DNA from: UBA2136 sp963974105
GTDB taxonomy: Bacteria > Pseudomonadota > Alphaproteobacteria > UBA2136
DNA length: 64,000 bases
Direction of reading: 5' to 3'
Assembly: GCA_963974105.1 (NCBI GenBank)
Contig: CAXBBG010000001.1
Coordinates: forward strand, 248,001-312,000
Shown piece by piece: positions 15,735 to 24,930 of the stretch (the stretch's first letter is position 1; every line of letters begins with the position of its first letter). Under the pieces are notes generated by a model, which did not search any database, was not told the DNA's origin, and saw only the letters and a program-made list of their open reading frames with translations. The position numbers and the translations under genes are program-made.

Positions 15735-16898
15735 ATGTCTATCATTACAGAAGATATTCGCACTATATTCAACGCCCTTGCGCCTGATGAAGCACGCCTT
15801 GTGGGTGGTGCAGTGCGCGATTATGTGCTTAATGGTGACATTGCGGATGATATAGACATTGCAACGACAGCACACCCTCAAACGGTCATAAAGTGCCTTA
15901 AGGCAGCTGGCATGTCCGTTATACCAACAGGGTTAAAGCACGGCACTGTAACCGCTGTGTATAACCACAAGCGCTACGAAATAACAACACTTCGAACAGA
16001 CATTGAGACACACGGACGCCATGCGACAGTTCAATTTACCGACCAATTTAAGGAAGATGCCAAACGCAGAGACTTTACCTTCAACGCTTTATATATGAAT
16101 GCTGATGGCAAAATAACCGATTATTTCAATGGTCAAGACGACTTAAAGGCTTGCAAAGTACGTTTTATTGGCGCTGCTGAAAAACGTATTCATGAAGACT
16201 ATCTGCGTATTTTTAGATATTTTCGTTTTCACGATAAATTTAAACAAAAGCCGATTTTTGATAAAGAAACTTTAGCTCTCATTCAAAAAAATGCCCTACA
16301 CATACAAAAGCTTTCAGCCGAGCGCATTACAAGTGAAATTTTAAAAATAACCGCGTCAAAACACGCGCCTTATATCTGGCAAGCCATGGTTGAAAGCACT
16401 GTCACACTGGCCATCTCGTTGCCTGATATATCACTGGATAGATTATATAAATTCCAAGAACTTTACCCCAAAGATAAAAACCCTTTTATAAAACTTGTGT
16501 GTCTTTTGAAGGATGCGCCTCAATTTGTGAACAATAAGCACTTTTGTTTTACTAATAAACAAAAGAAATATATGCGCCAACTTTTAAGTGCTGTTGCTAT
16601 AGCCTCAGTAGGAGAAAACATAAAACAGCAAGCTTATACCTTGGGTAAAGATATTTATATAGATGCCTTAAAAATTCAACGCTGTCTCAATATAAAAAAT
16701 GAGATTCGTATTCAAAAAACCATCGAAAGCATAGAACTATTTGATGTACCAACATTCCCTATTTCAGGAGATGACCTCATAAACCTTGGCTATAAAACAG
16801 GTGAAGAATTAGGGCATGCACTTCAAGAGCTTGAAAACTGGTGGCTTTTAAATAATTTCCCGCCTAAGGATGCCTGCCTGTTGAAAATAAAGAGGTAG
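15735..16898 (+). CDS. cca: CCA tRNA nucleotidyltransferase
   Basis: This class II nucleotidyltransferase adds or repairs the 3' CCA end of tRNAs. The head domain shows LVGGAVRDYVL (22-32), the DIDIATT catalytic motif (about 39-45), LKHGTVTAV and RRDFTFNALY. The neck follows with the EDYLRIFRYFRF helix, ending in a helical body. Length is 387 residues, close to alphaproteobacterial homologues (annotated as CCA-adding enzyme or poly(A) polymerase). It begins directly after the preceding stop, so it is translated from the prepilin peptidase transcript. Confidence 0.92.
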   Translation: MSIITEDIRTIFNALAPDEARLVGGAVRDYVLNGDIADDIDIATTAHPQTVIKCLKAAGMSVIPTGLKHGTVTAVYNHKRYEITTLRTDIETHGRHATVQFTDQFKEDAKRRDFTFNALYMNADGKITDYFNGQDDLKACKVRFIGAAEKRIHEDYLRIFRYFRFHDKFKQKPIFDKETLALIQKNALHIQKLSAERITSEILKITASKHAPYIWQAMVESTVTLAISLPDISLDRLYKFQELYPKDKNPFIKLVCLLKDAPQFVNNKHFCFTNKQKKYMRQLLSAVAIASVGENIKQQAYTLGKDIYIDALKIQRCLNIKNEIRIQKTIESIELFDVPTFPISGDDLINLGYKTGEELGHALQELENWWLLNNFPPKDACLLKIKR

Positions 16899-16990
16899 AG
16901 GTGTGAAAAATATCTATACTTCACGCTTTTTCATTGTTCTCATAACAAAATAGCCTTAATATCCAATCAATAATTTTAGGGGTAGAAGTA

Positions 16991-17881
16991 TTGGACACAC
17001 AAATACATAACATTCAGCCAACAAGGCACAAAGATTGCGTCGATTTTATTATCGTTTCAAACCGTGGCATCAGTAAAATAACAACGCTATTTGAAGAAGC
17101 TGCACGCAATCCTGAAAAATGGATGGTACATCATTTTATTGTAGTTTATGACACAGAAGAAGAATGCCATGCTTTAAAGGAATGGATTGCTAAATACAGA
17201 GATGTTTTGCCATTACCTAAAATTACCCCGTGCTTAGCAGCACCAAAAAACCGCCACAATGTAAGTGCTTTGCGCGCACAAGGCGTGGCTCAAGGCATAA
17301 ACCCTTATGTTTACTTCCAAGACGATGACGACCCTTTACCAGAAGGCCTAGAACGCCGCATGCAAATGATGAATGCTCGTAATATTATGGCAATTTATGG
17401 TGTGACAAAAAGTGTGGGGCCACGTGGACAAACCATTGAAGAGTTCCCTGTCAGACAACTAAATACATATGCTTACGAACCTGTGGAGGCCACACGATTA
17501 TTTCCAACTTATGCCCATCCTTTAGCGGCACTTTTTAACCGCGAACTCTTTAAAAAAGTGCCTATTGATGATGATAATAAATACAAATGCTCAAGCAACA
17601 ATGCCTTTTGTGTAAGGTTATTTGCATCGGGACTACCTGTGCAATTTTTGCCAGATATTATTCGAACCGTTAACCATCATGCAGGTAATGGCAACGGTAT
17701 TTTTGAAAAGAATGAAGCAAAATATTTAGCAGCCGACATTCAAAAATGGGTTAAGCAGGTTAACGATACCGCCGTTGCCGCGTTTCAAGAAGGTATTGCT
17801 GAAGGACTTCTTAAAGGTAGTATCACCACCTACCGTGAAATTGATGCCCAAGTAGAGGCAATGCTAGAAGGCGCCTTATAA
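16991..17881 (+). CDS. GT-A-like glycosyltransferase-type protein
   Basis: The 296-residue protein has features of a GT-A fold nucleotide-sugar transferase: VDFIIVSNRG at the N-terminus, a middle region with LRAQGVAQG, and YFQDDDDPLPEG at 108-118, a DxD-like metal-binding motif. After it come a substrate region and NHHAGNGNG near the C-terminus. The start is TTG, chosen because AGGGG stands eight bases upstream. It is transcribed alone, after an intergenic gap of about 90 bases. The acceptor and sugar are unknown, and I cannot place it in a numbered GT family. Confidence 0.6.
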   Translation: MDTQIHNIQPTRHKDCVDFIIVSNRGISKITTLFEEAARNPEKWMVHHFIVVYDTEEECHALKEWIAKYRDVLPLPKITPCLAAPKNRHNVSALRAQGVAQGINPYVYFQDDDDPLPEGLERRMQMMNARNIMAIYGVTKSVGPRGQTIEEFPVRQLNTYAYEPVEATRLFPTYAHPLAALFNRELFKKVPIDDDNKYKCSSNNAFCVRLFASGLPVQFLPDIIRTVNHHAGNGNGIFEKNEAKYLAADIQKWVKQVNDTAVAAFQEGIAEGLLKGSITTYREIDAQVEAMLEGAL

Positions 17882-17900
17882 AAGCGCCTTTTCTACTTTG

Positions 17901-19190
17901 TTATTTAAGTGTTGTTATAACACGTGTATTTGGGTTATTTGCATGCCATGCCAACCAAAAACCTGTAAGGGTTTCTAGAACCACATCTTTATCGGCAGAT
18001 GTCACCTCTATTTTACCATACGGCTTAGACACCTTAAAAGTAAGTGGGATTTGCTGTTGACCTGCCACATGCACTAAACTAAACCCTAAATTCACCACAG
18101 GGTGTTTGCTTTCTAAAAGCATATTTACAGGTATTGCCACTTGCATAGACTTCCCACCTTTGTAGGCACGTATCCCGACAACATGTTCTTTTAAGGCAAA
18201 GGCATTGTTTGTTATCTCAGCTGGGAATAAAATTTTATTTGTTTTAGCATAATCCCCATAAGGATTTTGGCGGTAATTTCGTTCATAACCTGTATGCATC
18301 ATGTCAATCACCATGCCTTGTGGGTATGTTTCTTTATAGGACTTCCACGTGGTTAAAACAGCTTCATATTTTTTCATTTTTTTGCCTGCAAGCGCACCTG
18401 TTATCGCTTTATTGGCATAGGCAGACCAAACAGATTTAGTCGCGCGGTCATAATATAAACTTGTGTTGTTATATACCTGACCTGTCACACCAAAAGTTGT
18501 TTCCTTTTCACCTGCCACACGGCGGTCCATCGCAAATACACTACCCGAAAGAGGGTCATACGACACAAAAACAGGCTGTCCTCCGATCACCTCATTCACA
18601 CCTTGGTGCCAATTTAAAACACGTAATGGATATGCACGTGCATCACCGTTAATTTCTATCACTGCCATATATTCATTATCACTATAATGCATATAGTCTT
18701 GTGCTTCTTTGATAGGAATAAGTAAAGGATTTACCAATGTTGGGATTTCGTCAACCACCACACCGCCATCAACAATACGCTCAAGAGGTACGCGTGGGTC
18801 GCTAAAATCAAGTGTTAGCACGCTTGCCATAAACTTTGGATAATTAACAGGGTCATGATCAGCCCCTATTTCAACTTTTAACTTTGCAACGTCTTCTTTT
18901 TCGGTATGCACGGCGTCTATAATATCAGCTTTATCAAAGGCCATATCTTCAAGCTCACGCTTGGCTCTTGCTTCTAACTCGGCGTCTGTTTCGTCGTCGG
19001 CTAGATGAATAGAAACAACGGTAGAGTCACCTTTTATACCCTTGTCTTTATTGAGCTCCATATCAATTAACTTTTCAGCCACAACTTCGTCTTGCGCCTG
19101 CGCTGTATCTTCAGCCATTGCCATATCGTCCCCTGCAAAAGCAGAAGATGACAACAAAAGCGCCCATAGTGATAATATATGTAATTTCAT
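17901..19190 (-). CDS. Exported DUF3179 protein
   Basis: Starting at the ATG at 19190 gives a signal peptide (KLHILSLWALLLSSSAFAG) and a mature protein of about 410 residues. The first 120 residues are acidic. The DUF3179 domain follows, with YPLRVLNWHQGVNEVIGG, VSYDPLSGSVFAMDR, FGVTGQVYNNTSLYYDR and an RNYRQNPYGDY segment. The function of the family is unknown; members are exported and sometimes annotated with unproven redox roles. The open frame extends 34 codons further upstream into hydrophobic sequence with no better SD. The 3' end faces the glycosyltransferase gene. Confidence 0.85.
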   Translation of the reverse strand: MKLHILSLWALLLSSSAFAGDDMAMAEDTAQAQDEVVAEKLIDMELNKDKGIKGDSTVVSIHLADDETDAELEARAKRELEDMAFDKADIIDAVHTEKEDVAKLKVEIGADHDPVNYPKFMASVLTLDFSDPRVPLERIVDGGVVVDEIPTLVNPLLIPIKEAQDYMHYSDNEYMAVIEINGDARAYPLRVLNWHQGVNEVIGGQPVFVSYDPLSGSVFAMDRRVAGEKETTFGVTGQVYNNTSLYYDRATKSVWSAYANKAITGALAGKKMKKYEAVLTTWKSYKETYPQGMVIDMMHTGYERNYRQNPYGDYAKTNKILFPAEITNNAFALKEHVVGIRAYKGGKSMQVAIPVNMLLESKHPVVNLGFSLVHVAGQQQIPLTFKVSKPYGKIEVTSADKDVVLETLTGFWLAWHANNPNTRVITTLK

Positions 19191-19294
19191 AAATTTTATT
19201 TTACCTGAAATAGCCAAAACAGGCATAAAAATGTGCCTATTTAAAGAAGTTACCCCCTTTATTACCCTTTGGGTGTGCGTGAAAAAATACACGC

Positions 19295-19321
19295 CAAAAA
19301 AAAGCCGCCATTTGGCGGCTG
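19295..19321 (-). terminator. Terminator of hemF
   Basis: AGCCGCCA and TGGCGGCT form an 8-bp stem with an AA loop, followed by eight T residues on the minus strand, 15 bases after the hemF stop. Confidence 0.9.
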
Positions 19322-19335
19322 TTATTATATTTATA

Positions 19336-20178
19336 TTATGGCCACTTCGCCACAGGTGGCATAGACATCAAAATCGCTTCTGGATTTCCCCCTGTCATAA
19401 AACCAAACTTTGTGCCGCGGTCATAGAGTAAGTTAAATTCAACATACTTCGCACGCTTTAAATATTGCTTTTCTTTTTGAGCATCAGAATAGCCTAAACC
19501 CTTACGGCGCTTAACAATTTCCGTATAAGCTTTTAAAAAGGCATCGGCTGTAGATTTCACAAAATTAAAATCTTTCATGTCATTGCCACTGTTTAAATTA
19601 TCAAAGAAAATACCACCCACACCGCGTGGCTCATTCCAATGCTTAATATGGAAGTACTCGTCACAAGTTTGTTTCATTTTAGCATGGCAACCCCGCTCGT
19701 AACCCTCACATGCCTCACGTAGTTTATTGTGGAAAAAGCTCGTGTCTTCCTTATATTCGATTGTCGGCGTCAGATCGCTACCACCACCAAACCAAACCTT
19801 AGAAGTTTCAATACGGCGAATATTCATATGAACAATCGGCACAAGCGGACTGATAGGATGCACCACCAACGAAACGCCACAAGCCCAAAAATGACCATCA
19901 TTTTCTAAAGCACCTGGAATTTGCTTTGCAAATTCTTCGCTAAATTGACCATGCACACAACTAAAATTCACACCCGCTTTTTCAAAAACTTTTCCGCGTA
20001 TCAATGCCATTTCACCCGCACCTTGCAGTTGGTCCTCTGGTGTTTTTTGCCAAGGCGTACGCACAAATCCAGCACGGCTACCATCTAAATCTTGGAGACC
20101 TTCGCATATACGATTTTGTATTTCCTTAAAGTCTTTTTCAATTTTTGCTTTAAAATCTGCCGTGCCCATTTCTTGCAT
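19336..20178 (-). CDS. hemF: Oxygen-dependent coproporphyrinogen III oxidase
   Basis: HemF oxidatively decarboxylates coproporphyrinogen III to protoporphyrinogen IX in heme synthesis. The 280-residue product is a clear member, with ACGVSLVVHPISPLVPIVHM, NIRRIETSKVWFGGGSDLTP, HWNEPRGVGGIFFDN and the final YVEFNLLYDRGTKFGFMTGG block. It begins three bases after trmL ends, so the two form an operon. An aerobic enzyme fits the cytochrome oxidase and heme A synthase genes at the other end of the window. Confidence 0.97.
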   Translation of the reverse strand: MQEMGTADFKAKIEKDFKEIQNRICEGLQDLDGSRAGFVRTPWQKTPEDQLQGAGEMALIRGKVFEKAGVNFSCVHGQFSEEFAKQIPGALENDGHFWACGVSLVVHPISPLVPIVHMNIRRIETSKVWFGGGSDLTPTIEYKEDTSFFHNKLREACEGYERGCHAKMKQTCDEYFHIKHWNEPRGVGGIFFDNLNSGNDMKDFNFVKSTADAFLKAYTEIVKRRKGLGYSDAQKEKQYLKRAKYVEFNLLYDRGTKFGFMTGGNPEAILMSMPPVAKWP

Positions 20179-20181
20179 ATT

Positions 20182-20643
20182 TTATCCCTTTGGTAGTGAA
20201 TTTAATTTTAATAATGTGTCGTACATGACAATACCACAGCTTACGGCAATATTCATAGAACGTTCGCCTGCGACCATGGGTATAATAATACGTGCATCTG
20301 ACAGTGCATGGACACTTTCGGGCAAGCCAGCACTTTCTTGACCAAAGACATAATAGTCGCCAGATACAGGGATAAAGTCAGATAATGGCGCGCTGCCCTT
20401 AGTTGTAATGGCAACCAAACGCTTCATTTTATCTTTTTCATTTTCTAAAAATTTAGACCAGCTTTTATGACGTGTGATGTCTGCTCTTTCCAAATAGTCC
20501 ATCCCTGCACGGCGCATTTTTGGCTCGTCCCAAACAAAACCCAAAGGTTCAACCACATGCACACGTACGCCAAGTGTTACCGCTGTACGCACGATCGTTC
20601 CAAAATTCTGTGCCATGTCTGTTTGGTACAAAACAATATCCAT
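20182..20643 (-). CDS. trmL: tRNA (cytidine/uridine-34 2'-O)-methyltransferase TrmL
   Basis: TrmL is a small SPOUT methyltransferase that modifies the wobble ribose of certain tRNA-Leu species. The 153-residue product shows the three SPOUT blocks: N-terminal QTDMAQNFGTIVRTA, central YYVFGQESAGLPE and C-terminal RSMNIAVSCGIVMYDTLLKL. Single-domain length and these motifs fit TrmL rather than larger SpoU proteins. AAAGG precedes the ATG. Together with hemF it forms a two-gene unit, separated from aspS by a terminator. Confidence 0.93.
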   Translation of the reverse strand: MDIVLYQTDMAQNFGTIVRTAVTLGVRVHVVEPLGFVWDEPKMRRAGMDYLERADITRHKSWSKFLENEKDKMKRLVAITTKGSAPLSDFIPVSGDYYVFGQESAGLPESVHALSDARIIIPMVAGERSMNIAVSCGIVMYDTLLKLNSLPKG

Positions 20644-20657
20644 ATCTTAAGCCTTTC

Positions 20658-20699
20658 AAAAAAAAAATGCGTTTTCAATTTACGGCATGAAAACGCATT
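20658..20699 (-). terminator. Terminator of aspS
   Basis: AATGCGTTTTCA and TGAAAACGCATT form a perfect 12-bp stem with a 10-base loop and a run of T residues on the minus strand, between aspS and trmL. Confidence 0.85.
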
Positions 20700-20727
20700 G
20701 TATCAAGTCTATGTTATCCATCCAAAA

Positions 20728-22575
20728 CTATGCTGTTTTAGACTTCCCCAGAGCTTCTTCTTGTTTTGCAAGAAGCTCAGCTTTAACACGTGGGTCAAGC
20801 TGAATACCTAGATCACGCAACTGATCAAGTGATACTTCACTTGGCGCTGCCATTAGAAGGTCTTGTGCTTGTCCGTTGGCTGGGAATGGAATCACTTCAC
20901 GGATGTTGCTTGTATCCATGATAATCATCATCATACGTTCAATACCAAGAGCACAACCACCGTGTGGAGGCGCGCCGTGTTTAAACGCACGGATCATACC
21001 GCCAAACTGCTTATCAACTTCACTGTTTGGGTAACCTGCAAGCTCGAAAGCTTTATACATCACTTCTGGGCGGTGGTTACGGATAGCACCACTGCAAAGC
21101 TCATAACCGTTACAAACAAGGTCATACTGCAATGCTTTAACTTCTAGAAGGTCATCGCCTTCAAGCGCTTCCATGCCGCCTACTGGCATAGAAAATGGGT
21201 TATGTGAAAAGTCGATTGAACCGTCGTCTGTTGTTTCAAACATTGGATAGTCCACGATCCACGCAAAGCGGAAAACATTTTTCTCACAAATTTCAAGGTC
21301 AGCACCCAAACGGTCACGCAGTGGTGATGCCACACGGTGCAGGTCTTTACCTTTTGCAGCCACGAAGAAGACAGCGTCGCCTTCTTTTGCACCAGCACGT
21401 TCAAATACTTCTTTGGTGTTTTCGTCGCCAAGGAACTTAAGAAGAGGGCCTTTAAATTCGCCATCTTTAAGGGTTATATAACCAGGAGCGGCTGGCGCAC
21501 CCAATTCTTTTTGTGCCCATGAACCAATTTTGTCGAACCAGCTACGCGGCTTTGCTGCTGCACCTGGTGCCGCAATAGCACGTACGTTACCGCCTGTGCC
21601 GATAATGTTTTTAAACACAGCAAAATCTGTTTTTAGCCACACATCAGAAATATCGCAAATTTCAATTGGGTTGCGTAAATCTGGTTTGTCGTTTGAATAT
21701 TTAAGCATACTTTCGGCATATGGAATACGTTTCCACTGTGGTGTGTCTACCGTCCATTTTTCACCTGTAAAGTCGCTAAACTCTTCAAATGTACCGCTCA
21801 CAACATCTTCAACAAGCTCAAATACGTCGTCTTGGCCTACAAAGCTCATTTCCATATCCAGTTGGTAGAATTCAAGAGGGTGGCGGTCTGCACGTGGGTC
21901 TTCATCACGGAAGCAAGGTGCCACTTGGAAGTACTTGTCGAAGCCTGAAACCATAAGCAATTGTTTAAATTGCTGTGGTGCTTGAGGTAGCGCATAAAAG
22001 TGACCTTTATGGATACGGCTAGGCACCAAGAAGTCACGCGCGCCTTCTGGGCTTGACGCTGTTAAAATAGGTGTGTGGAATTCGCGGAAGTCCTGAGACC
22101 ACATACGCTGACGCAATGAAGCGATAAAGTCGGTACGCATGTGCATCATGCGGTGCATGCGATCTGTACGTAAGTCTAAATAACGGTTTTTAAGACGCAA
22201 TTCTTCTGGTGTTGATTCGTCTGCAATGGCATATGGTAATGATTCAACTTTTGAAAGCACTTCCATAGAAGTCACATCAATTTCAATTTCACCCGTTGCC
22301 ATTTTAGGATTAATTTGCGCATCATCACGCGCTAGAACTTTACCAGTTACTTTAATAACCGATTCAAGAGACATGTGCGTCACTTCATTGATGATATTTT
22401 CGCCTGCATGTTCAGGGTGAAAAACAATTTGGCTGATGCCGTCATTGTCACGCAAGTCAATAAAAACAACACCACCATGGTCACGGCGACGGTATATCCA
22501 ACCTGAAAGAGTAACCTCTTCCCCAACATTTTCTTTTCTTAAAGCGCCTAGTAGGTGCGTACGATATGTGTTCAT
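20728..22575 (-). CDS. aspS: Aspartyl-tRNA synthetase
   Basis: This is a full-length bacterial-type AspRS of 615 residues. It has an N-terminal OB-fold anticodon domain (GWIYRRRDHGGVVFIDLRD), then class II motif 2 (FRDEDPRADRHPLEFYQLD), a GAD-type insertion around residues 300-420 and motif 3 (GGCALGIERMMMIIM) close to the C-terminus. AGGAAGAG stands upstream of the ATG. Whether it is discriminating or also charges tRNA-Asn cannot be decided here, since gatCAB and asnS are not in the window. A TTGACA-type promoter lies upstream. Confidence 0.97.
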   Translation of the reverse strand: MNTYRTHLLGALRKENVGEEVTLSGWIYRRRDHGGVVFIDLRDNDGISQIVFHPEHAGENIINEVTHMSLESVIKVTGKVLARDDAQINPKMATGEIEIDVTSMEVLSKVESLPYAIADESTPEELRLKNRYLDLRTDRMHRMMHMRTDFIASLRQRMWSQDFREFHTPILTASSPEGARDFLVPSRIHKGHFYALPQAPQQFKQLLMVSGFDKYFQVAPCFRDEDPRADRHPLEFYQLDMEMSFVGQDDVFELVEDVVSGTFEEFSDFTGEKWTVDTPQWKRIPYAESMLKYSNDKPDLRNPIEICDISDVWLKTDFAVFKNIIGTGGNVRAIAAPGAAAKPRSWFDKIGSWAQKELGAPAAPGYITLKDGEFKGPLLKFLGDENTKEVFERAGAKEGDAVFFVAAKGKDLHRVASPLRDRLGADLEICEKNVFRFAWIVDYPMFETTDDGSIDFSHNPFSMPVGGMEALEGDDLLEVKALQYDLVCNGYELCSGAIRNHRPEVMYKAFELAGYPNSEVDKQFGGMIRAFKHGAPPHGGCALGIERMMMIIMDTSNIREVIPFPANGQAQDLLMAAPSEVSLDQLRDLGIQLDPRVKAELLAKQEEALGKSKTA

Positions 22576-22605
22576 TATGTCTCTTCCTAATATAATCCTG
22601 CTTCA

Positions 22606-22633
22606 TTTGTACCAAAGTTAGTTGAAGTGTCAA
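22606..22633 (-). promoter_or_regulatory. Predicted promoter of aspS
   Basis: On the minus strand a consensus TTGACA is followed after 16 bases by TACAAA, about 30 bases before the start codon. Its -35 overlaps the -35 of the divergent ankyrin gene promoter. Confidence 0.45.
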
Positions 22634-22650
22634 TCGTTTTTGCACATAAT
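22623..22650 (+). promoter_or_regulatory. Predicted promoter of the ankyrin gene
   Basis: TTGAAG and CATAAT are 16 bases apart. The predicted transcription start is about three bases before the ATG at 22660, leaving no room for a ribosome-binding site. Confidence 0.4.
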
Positions 22651-22659
22651 TACATTTAA

Positions 22660-23685
22660 ATGAACTTATTTATACAAAAAGAACACAACTGGCGATTTTT
22701 GACATCTCGTTATGGGATTACTTTTCTGTGTCTTTTCGTGACAATAAACAGCTTTACCCAAGCGCAAGAAACAGCACCCTCTTTCCACAAAGACCTTAAA
22801 AGCACGAACGAAAGAGACCTAGACGACAACACCTTGGTTAAAGAACGTTTACGTATTGATAGGTCTAAAGGTTTAGATTTAAGCATTATTGATACCGAAG
22901 GAAAAACAGGCTCTACAGCGTTAAGAGAAACCAATAAAAATCGTCGCTGGATAAACATTGCCACAAATGAAGGTTTCGCCTTTTCTAAAGAAGGACTTAT
23001 CAATGCCAGTCAGGCAGGTAATTTTACTGCCGTTGAAGCCTTGGTTCAAGCGGGGGTACCTGTTAATGTAAATAATATATTCAACACCACACCATTGATG
23101 GCAGCTATTAGCAAAAACCGTATTAACATCGCCAAATATTTAATTAGCAAAGGCGCTAATGTTAACGCCCAGAACAATAAAGGCGAAACAGCCCTTATTA
23201 TGGCGGCGGCTTTAAACCACGGGGCGTCATTCAATCTACTCATTGACACAGGTATGGATATCGACAAAACCGACCTTGATGGCCGTAGCGCTCTGTACTT
23301 TGCGGTTCAAAATGAAAATGTACCTATGTCTAGCATACTCATGTCTATGGGCGCTGATGTAAACAAGTCTAACCGATTCCTTTCCACACCTTTAATGGTT
23401 GCTTCATTTAAAGGAAATGTCACTTTAGTAAACCGCCTTATTAAAAAAGGTGCCAATGTTAACAACCGTGACCTCAATGGTAATACAGCCCTCATTTTAG
23501 CTGTAAGCTATGGGCAATACGAAATTTGTAAAATTTTACTCGAAGAAAAAGTAAACCCAAACCAACAAAACCGTAACAACTGGCCTGTCATTGACCTTGC
23601 CATTCAATATGGCTATATGGACATTGCCAACTTACTGTTAGCGTTTGGTGCTGATAGACCAAAAGTTCTTGGCACCAGCCAATAA
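22660..23685 (+). CDS. Exported ankyrin-repeat protein
   Basis: The 341-residue product has a long basic N-terminus, a hydrophobic signal segment (GITFLCLFVTINSFTQAQ) and a charged linker. Six to seven ankyrin repeats follow from about residue 108 to the end. Repeat signatures include TPLMAAISKNRINIAKYLIS, GETALIMAAALNHGASFNLL, TPLMVASFKGNVTLVNRLIK and GNTALILAVSYGQYEICKIL. The signal segment suggests a periplasmic or envelope protein, not a secreted host effector, although that cannot be excluded. The partner is unknown. No SD precedes the ATG. Confidence 0.85.
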   Translation: MNLFIQKEHNWRFLTSRYGITFLCLFVTINSFTQAQETAPSFHKDLKSTNERDLDDNTLVKERLRIDRSKGLDLSIIDTEGKTGSTALRETNKNRRWINIATNEGFAFSKEGLINASQAGNFTAVEALVQAGVPVNVNNIFNTTPLMAAISKNRINIAKYLISKGANVNAQNNKGETALIMAAALNHGASFNLLIDTGMDIDKTDLDGRSALYFAVQNENVPMSSILMSMGADVNKSNRFLSTPLMVASFKGNVTLVNRLIKKGANVNNRDLNGNTALILAVSYGQYEICKILLEEKVNPNQQNRNNWPVIDLAIQYGYMDIANLLLAFGADRPKVLGTSQ

Positions 23686-23712
23686 AAAAAACGCCTTAAA
23701 GGCATTTTTTTT
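23683..23712. terminator. Terminator between ankyrin gene and rocD
   Basis: GCC and GGC with flanking A- and T-runs form a short hairpin at the convergent gene ends. The outer pairing has a C-A mismatch. It may act in both directions. Confidence 0.65.
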
Positions 23713-23729
23713 CTCGTTACAATTTAAGT

Positions 23730-24929
23730 TTATAGTTCAGCCAACACCTCTTTAAATTTTTCGATGGCAAAGTCGAGCTGATCTTTTGTAATGATAAGTG
23801 GTGGCGCAAAGCGTATGGTTGTTTCATGCGTTTCTTTTGAAAGCACACCCTTTTGCATGAGCGATAAGCACAATGCCCGCGCACTTGCTTTTTGGGGGTG
23901 CACTTCAACAGCCACCCACAAACCGCTCCCACGCACTTCTTTAATGATAGGGCTGTTTATATTTTTAAAAGCATCTTGCAAGTATGCACCAAGTTCTGCA
24001 CTACGCTGCGCCAAATTATCTTCTTCTAAAATATTTAAAGACTCCAAGCCAATGGCAGCTGCAAGCGGATTTCCCCCCCATGTTGAACCATGGCTACCGT
24101 AATCAAAAACATCCATTACTTCTTTTTTAGCCACAAAAGCAGAAACAGGGAAAAGCCCGCCACCCAAGGCTTTACCCAATATAAGCCCATCAGGTTTGTC
24201 AATTTCATGCTGAAAGGCAAAGTTTTTACCTGTACGCCCCATCCCTGTTTGAACCTCGTCTAAAATAAATAAAATACGATGTTTTTTGCAAATTTCCTGC
24301 ACACGCTTCATCCACCCTTTTGGCGGCATAACAATACCAGCCTCACCTTGCATTGGCTCTGTTATATAGGCACATGTATTCGGTGTAATCGCCGCTTCAA
24401 AAGCTTCTAAATCCCCAAAAGGTACAGCCTTAAATCCTGGCGTAAAAGGCCCAAACCCTTTACGGCTATTTTCATCTGAGGAAAAACCAATGATTGTGGT
24501 GGTACGCCCATGAAAATTGCCCTCAGATACAATAATCTCTGTCTTATTTTCTGGGATATTTTTCATATTATACCCCCAACGCCTTGCTGCTTTTATAGCC
24601 GTTTCCACCGCTTCTGCACCTGTGTTCATAGGTAGTGCCATATCTAACGTGGTGATGGCGCATAATTTTTCTAAAAAAGGCGCCAATGTATTGGTATGAA
24701 ACGCACGCGACACAATTGTAAGTGTGGCCGCTTGCTGTTGCATAACGCTCAATAAGCGCTTATTTGAATGCCCCATACTCACAGCGCTATATGCGCTCAT
24801 AAAATCTAAATATTCATTGCCGTCTTCGTCCCATAATGTGCAACCTTCACCTTTAGTTAAAACAACAGGCAATGGATGATAATTATGTGCGCAATATTTA
24901 TTTTCATTGATAATAATATTTGAGGTCAT
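23730..24929 (-). CDS. rocD: Ornithine aminotransferase
   Basis: This class III PLP aminotransferase converts ornithine and 2-oxoglutarate to glutamate semialdehyde and glutamate. The 399-residue protein has the PLP-binding MNTGAEAVETAIKAARRWGY, GNFHGRTTTIIGFS, the DEVQTG motif with Asp224, and the Schiff-base Lys253 in LGKALGGG. The NYHPLPVVL segment near residues 16-24 is typical of ornithine aminotransferases. It starts one base after the arginase stop, so the two make a two-step arginine catabolic operon. Confidence 0.93.
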   Translation of the reverse strand: MTSNIIINENKYCAHNYHPLPVVLTKGEGCTLWDEDGNEYLDFMSAYSAVSMGHSNKRLLSVMQQQAATLTIVSRAFHTNTLAPFLEKLCAITTLDMALPMNTGAEAVETAIKAARRWGYNMKNIPENKTEIIVSEGNFHGRTTTIIGFSSDENSRKGFGPFTPGFKAVPFGDLEAFEAAITPNTCAYITEPMQGEAGIVMPPKGWMKRVQEICKKHRILFILDEVQTGMGRTGKNFAFQHEIDKPDGLILGKALGGGLFPVSAFVAKKEVMDVFDYGSHGSTWGGNPLAAAIGLESLNILEEDNLAQRSAELGAYLQDAFKNINSPIIKEVRGSGLWVAVEVHPQKASARALCLSLMQKGVLSKETHETTIRFAPPLIITKDQLDFAIEKFKEVLAEL

Positions 24930-24930
24930 T

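Noticed and set aside
22660..23685. Ankyrin gene as a transferred host effector
   Set aside because: It has an ordinary signal peptide, base composition like its neighbours and no mobile element nearby.
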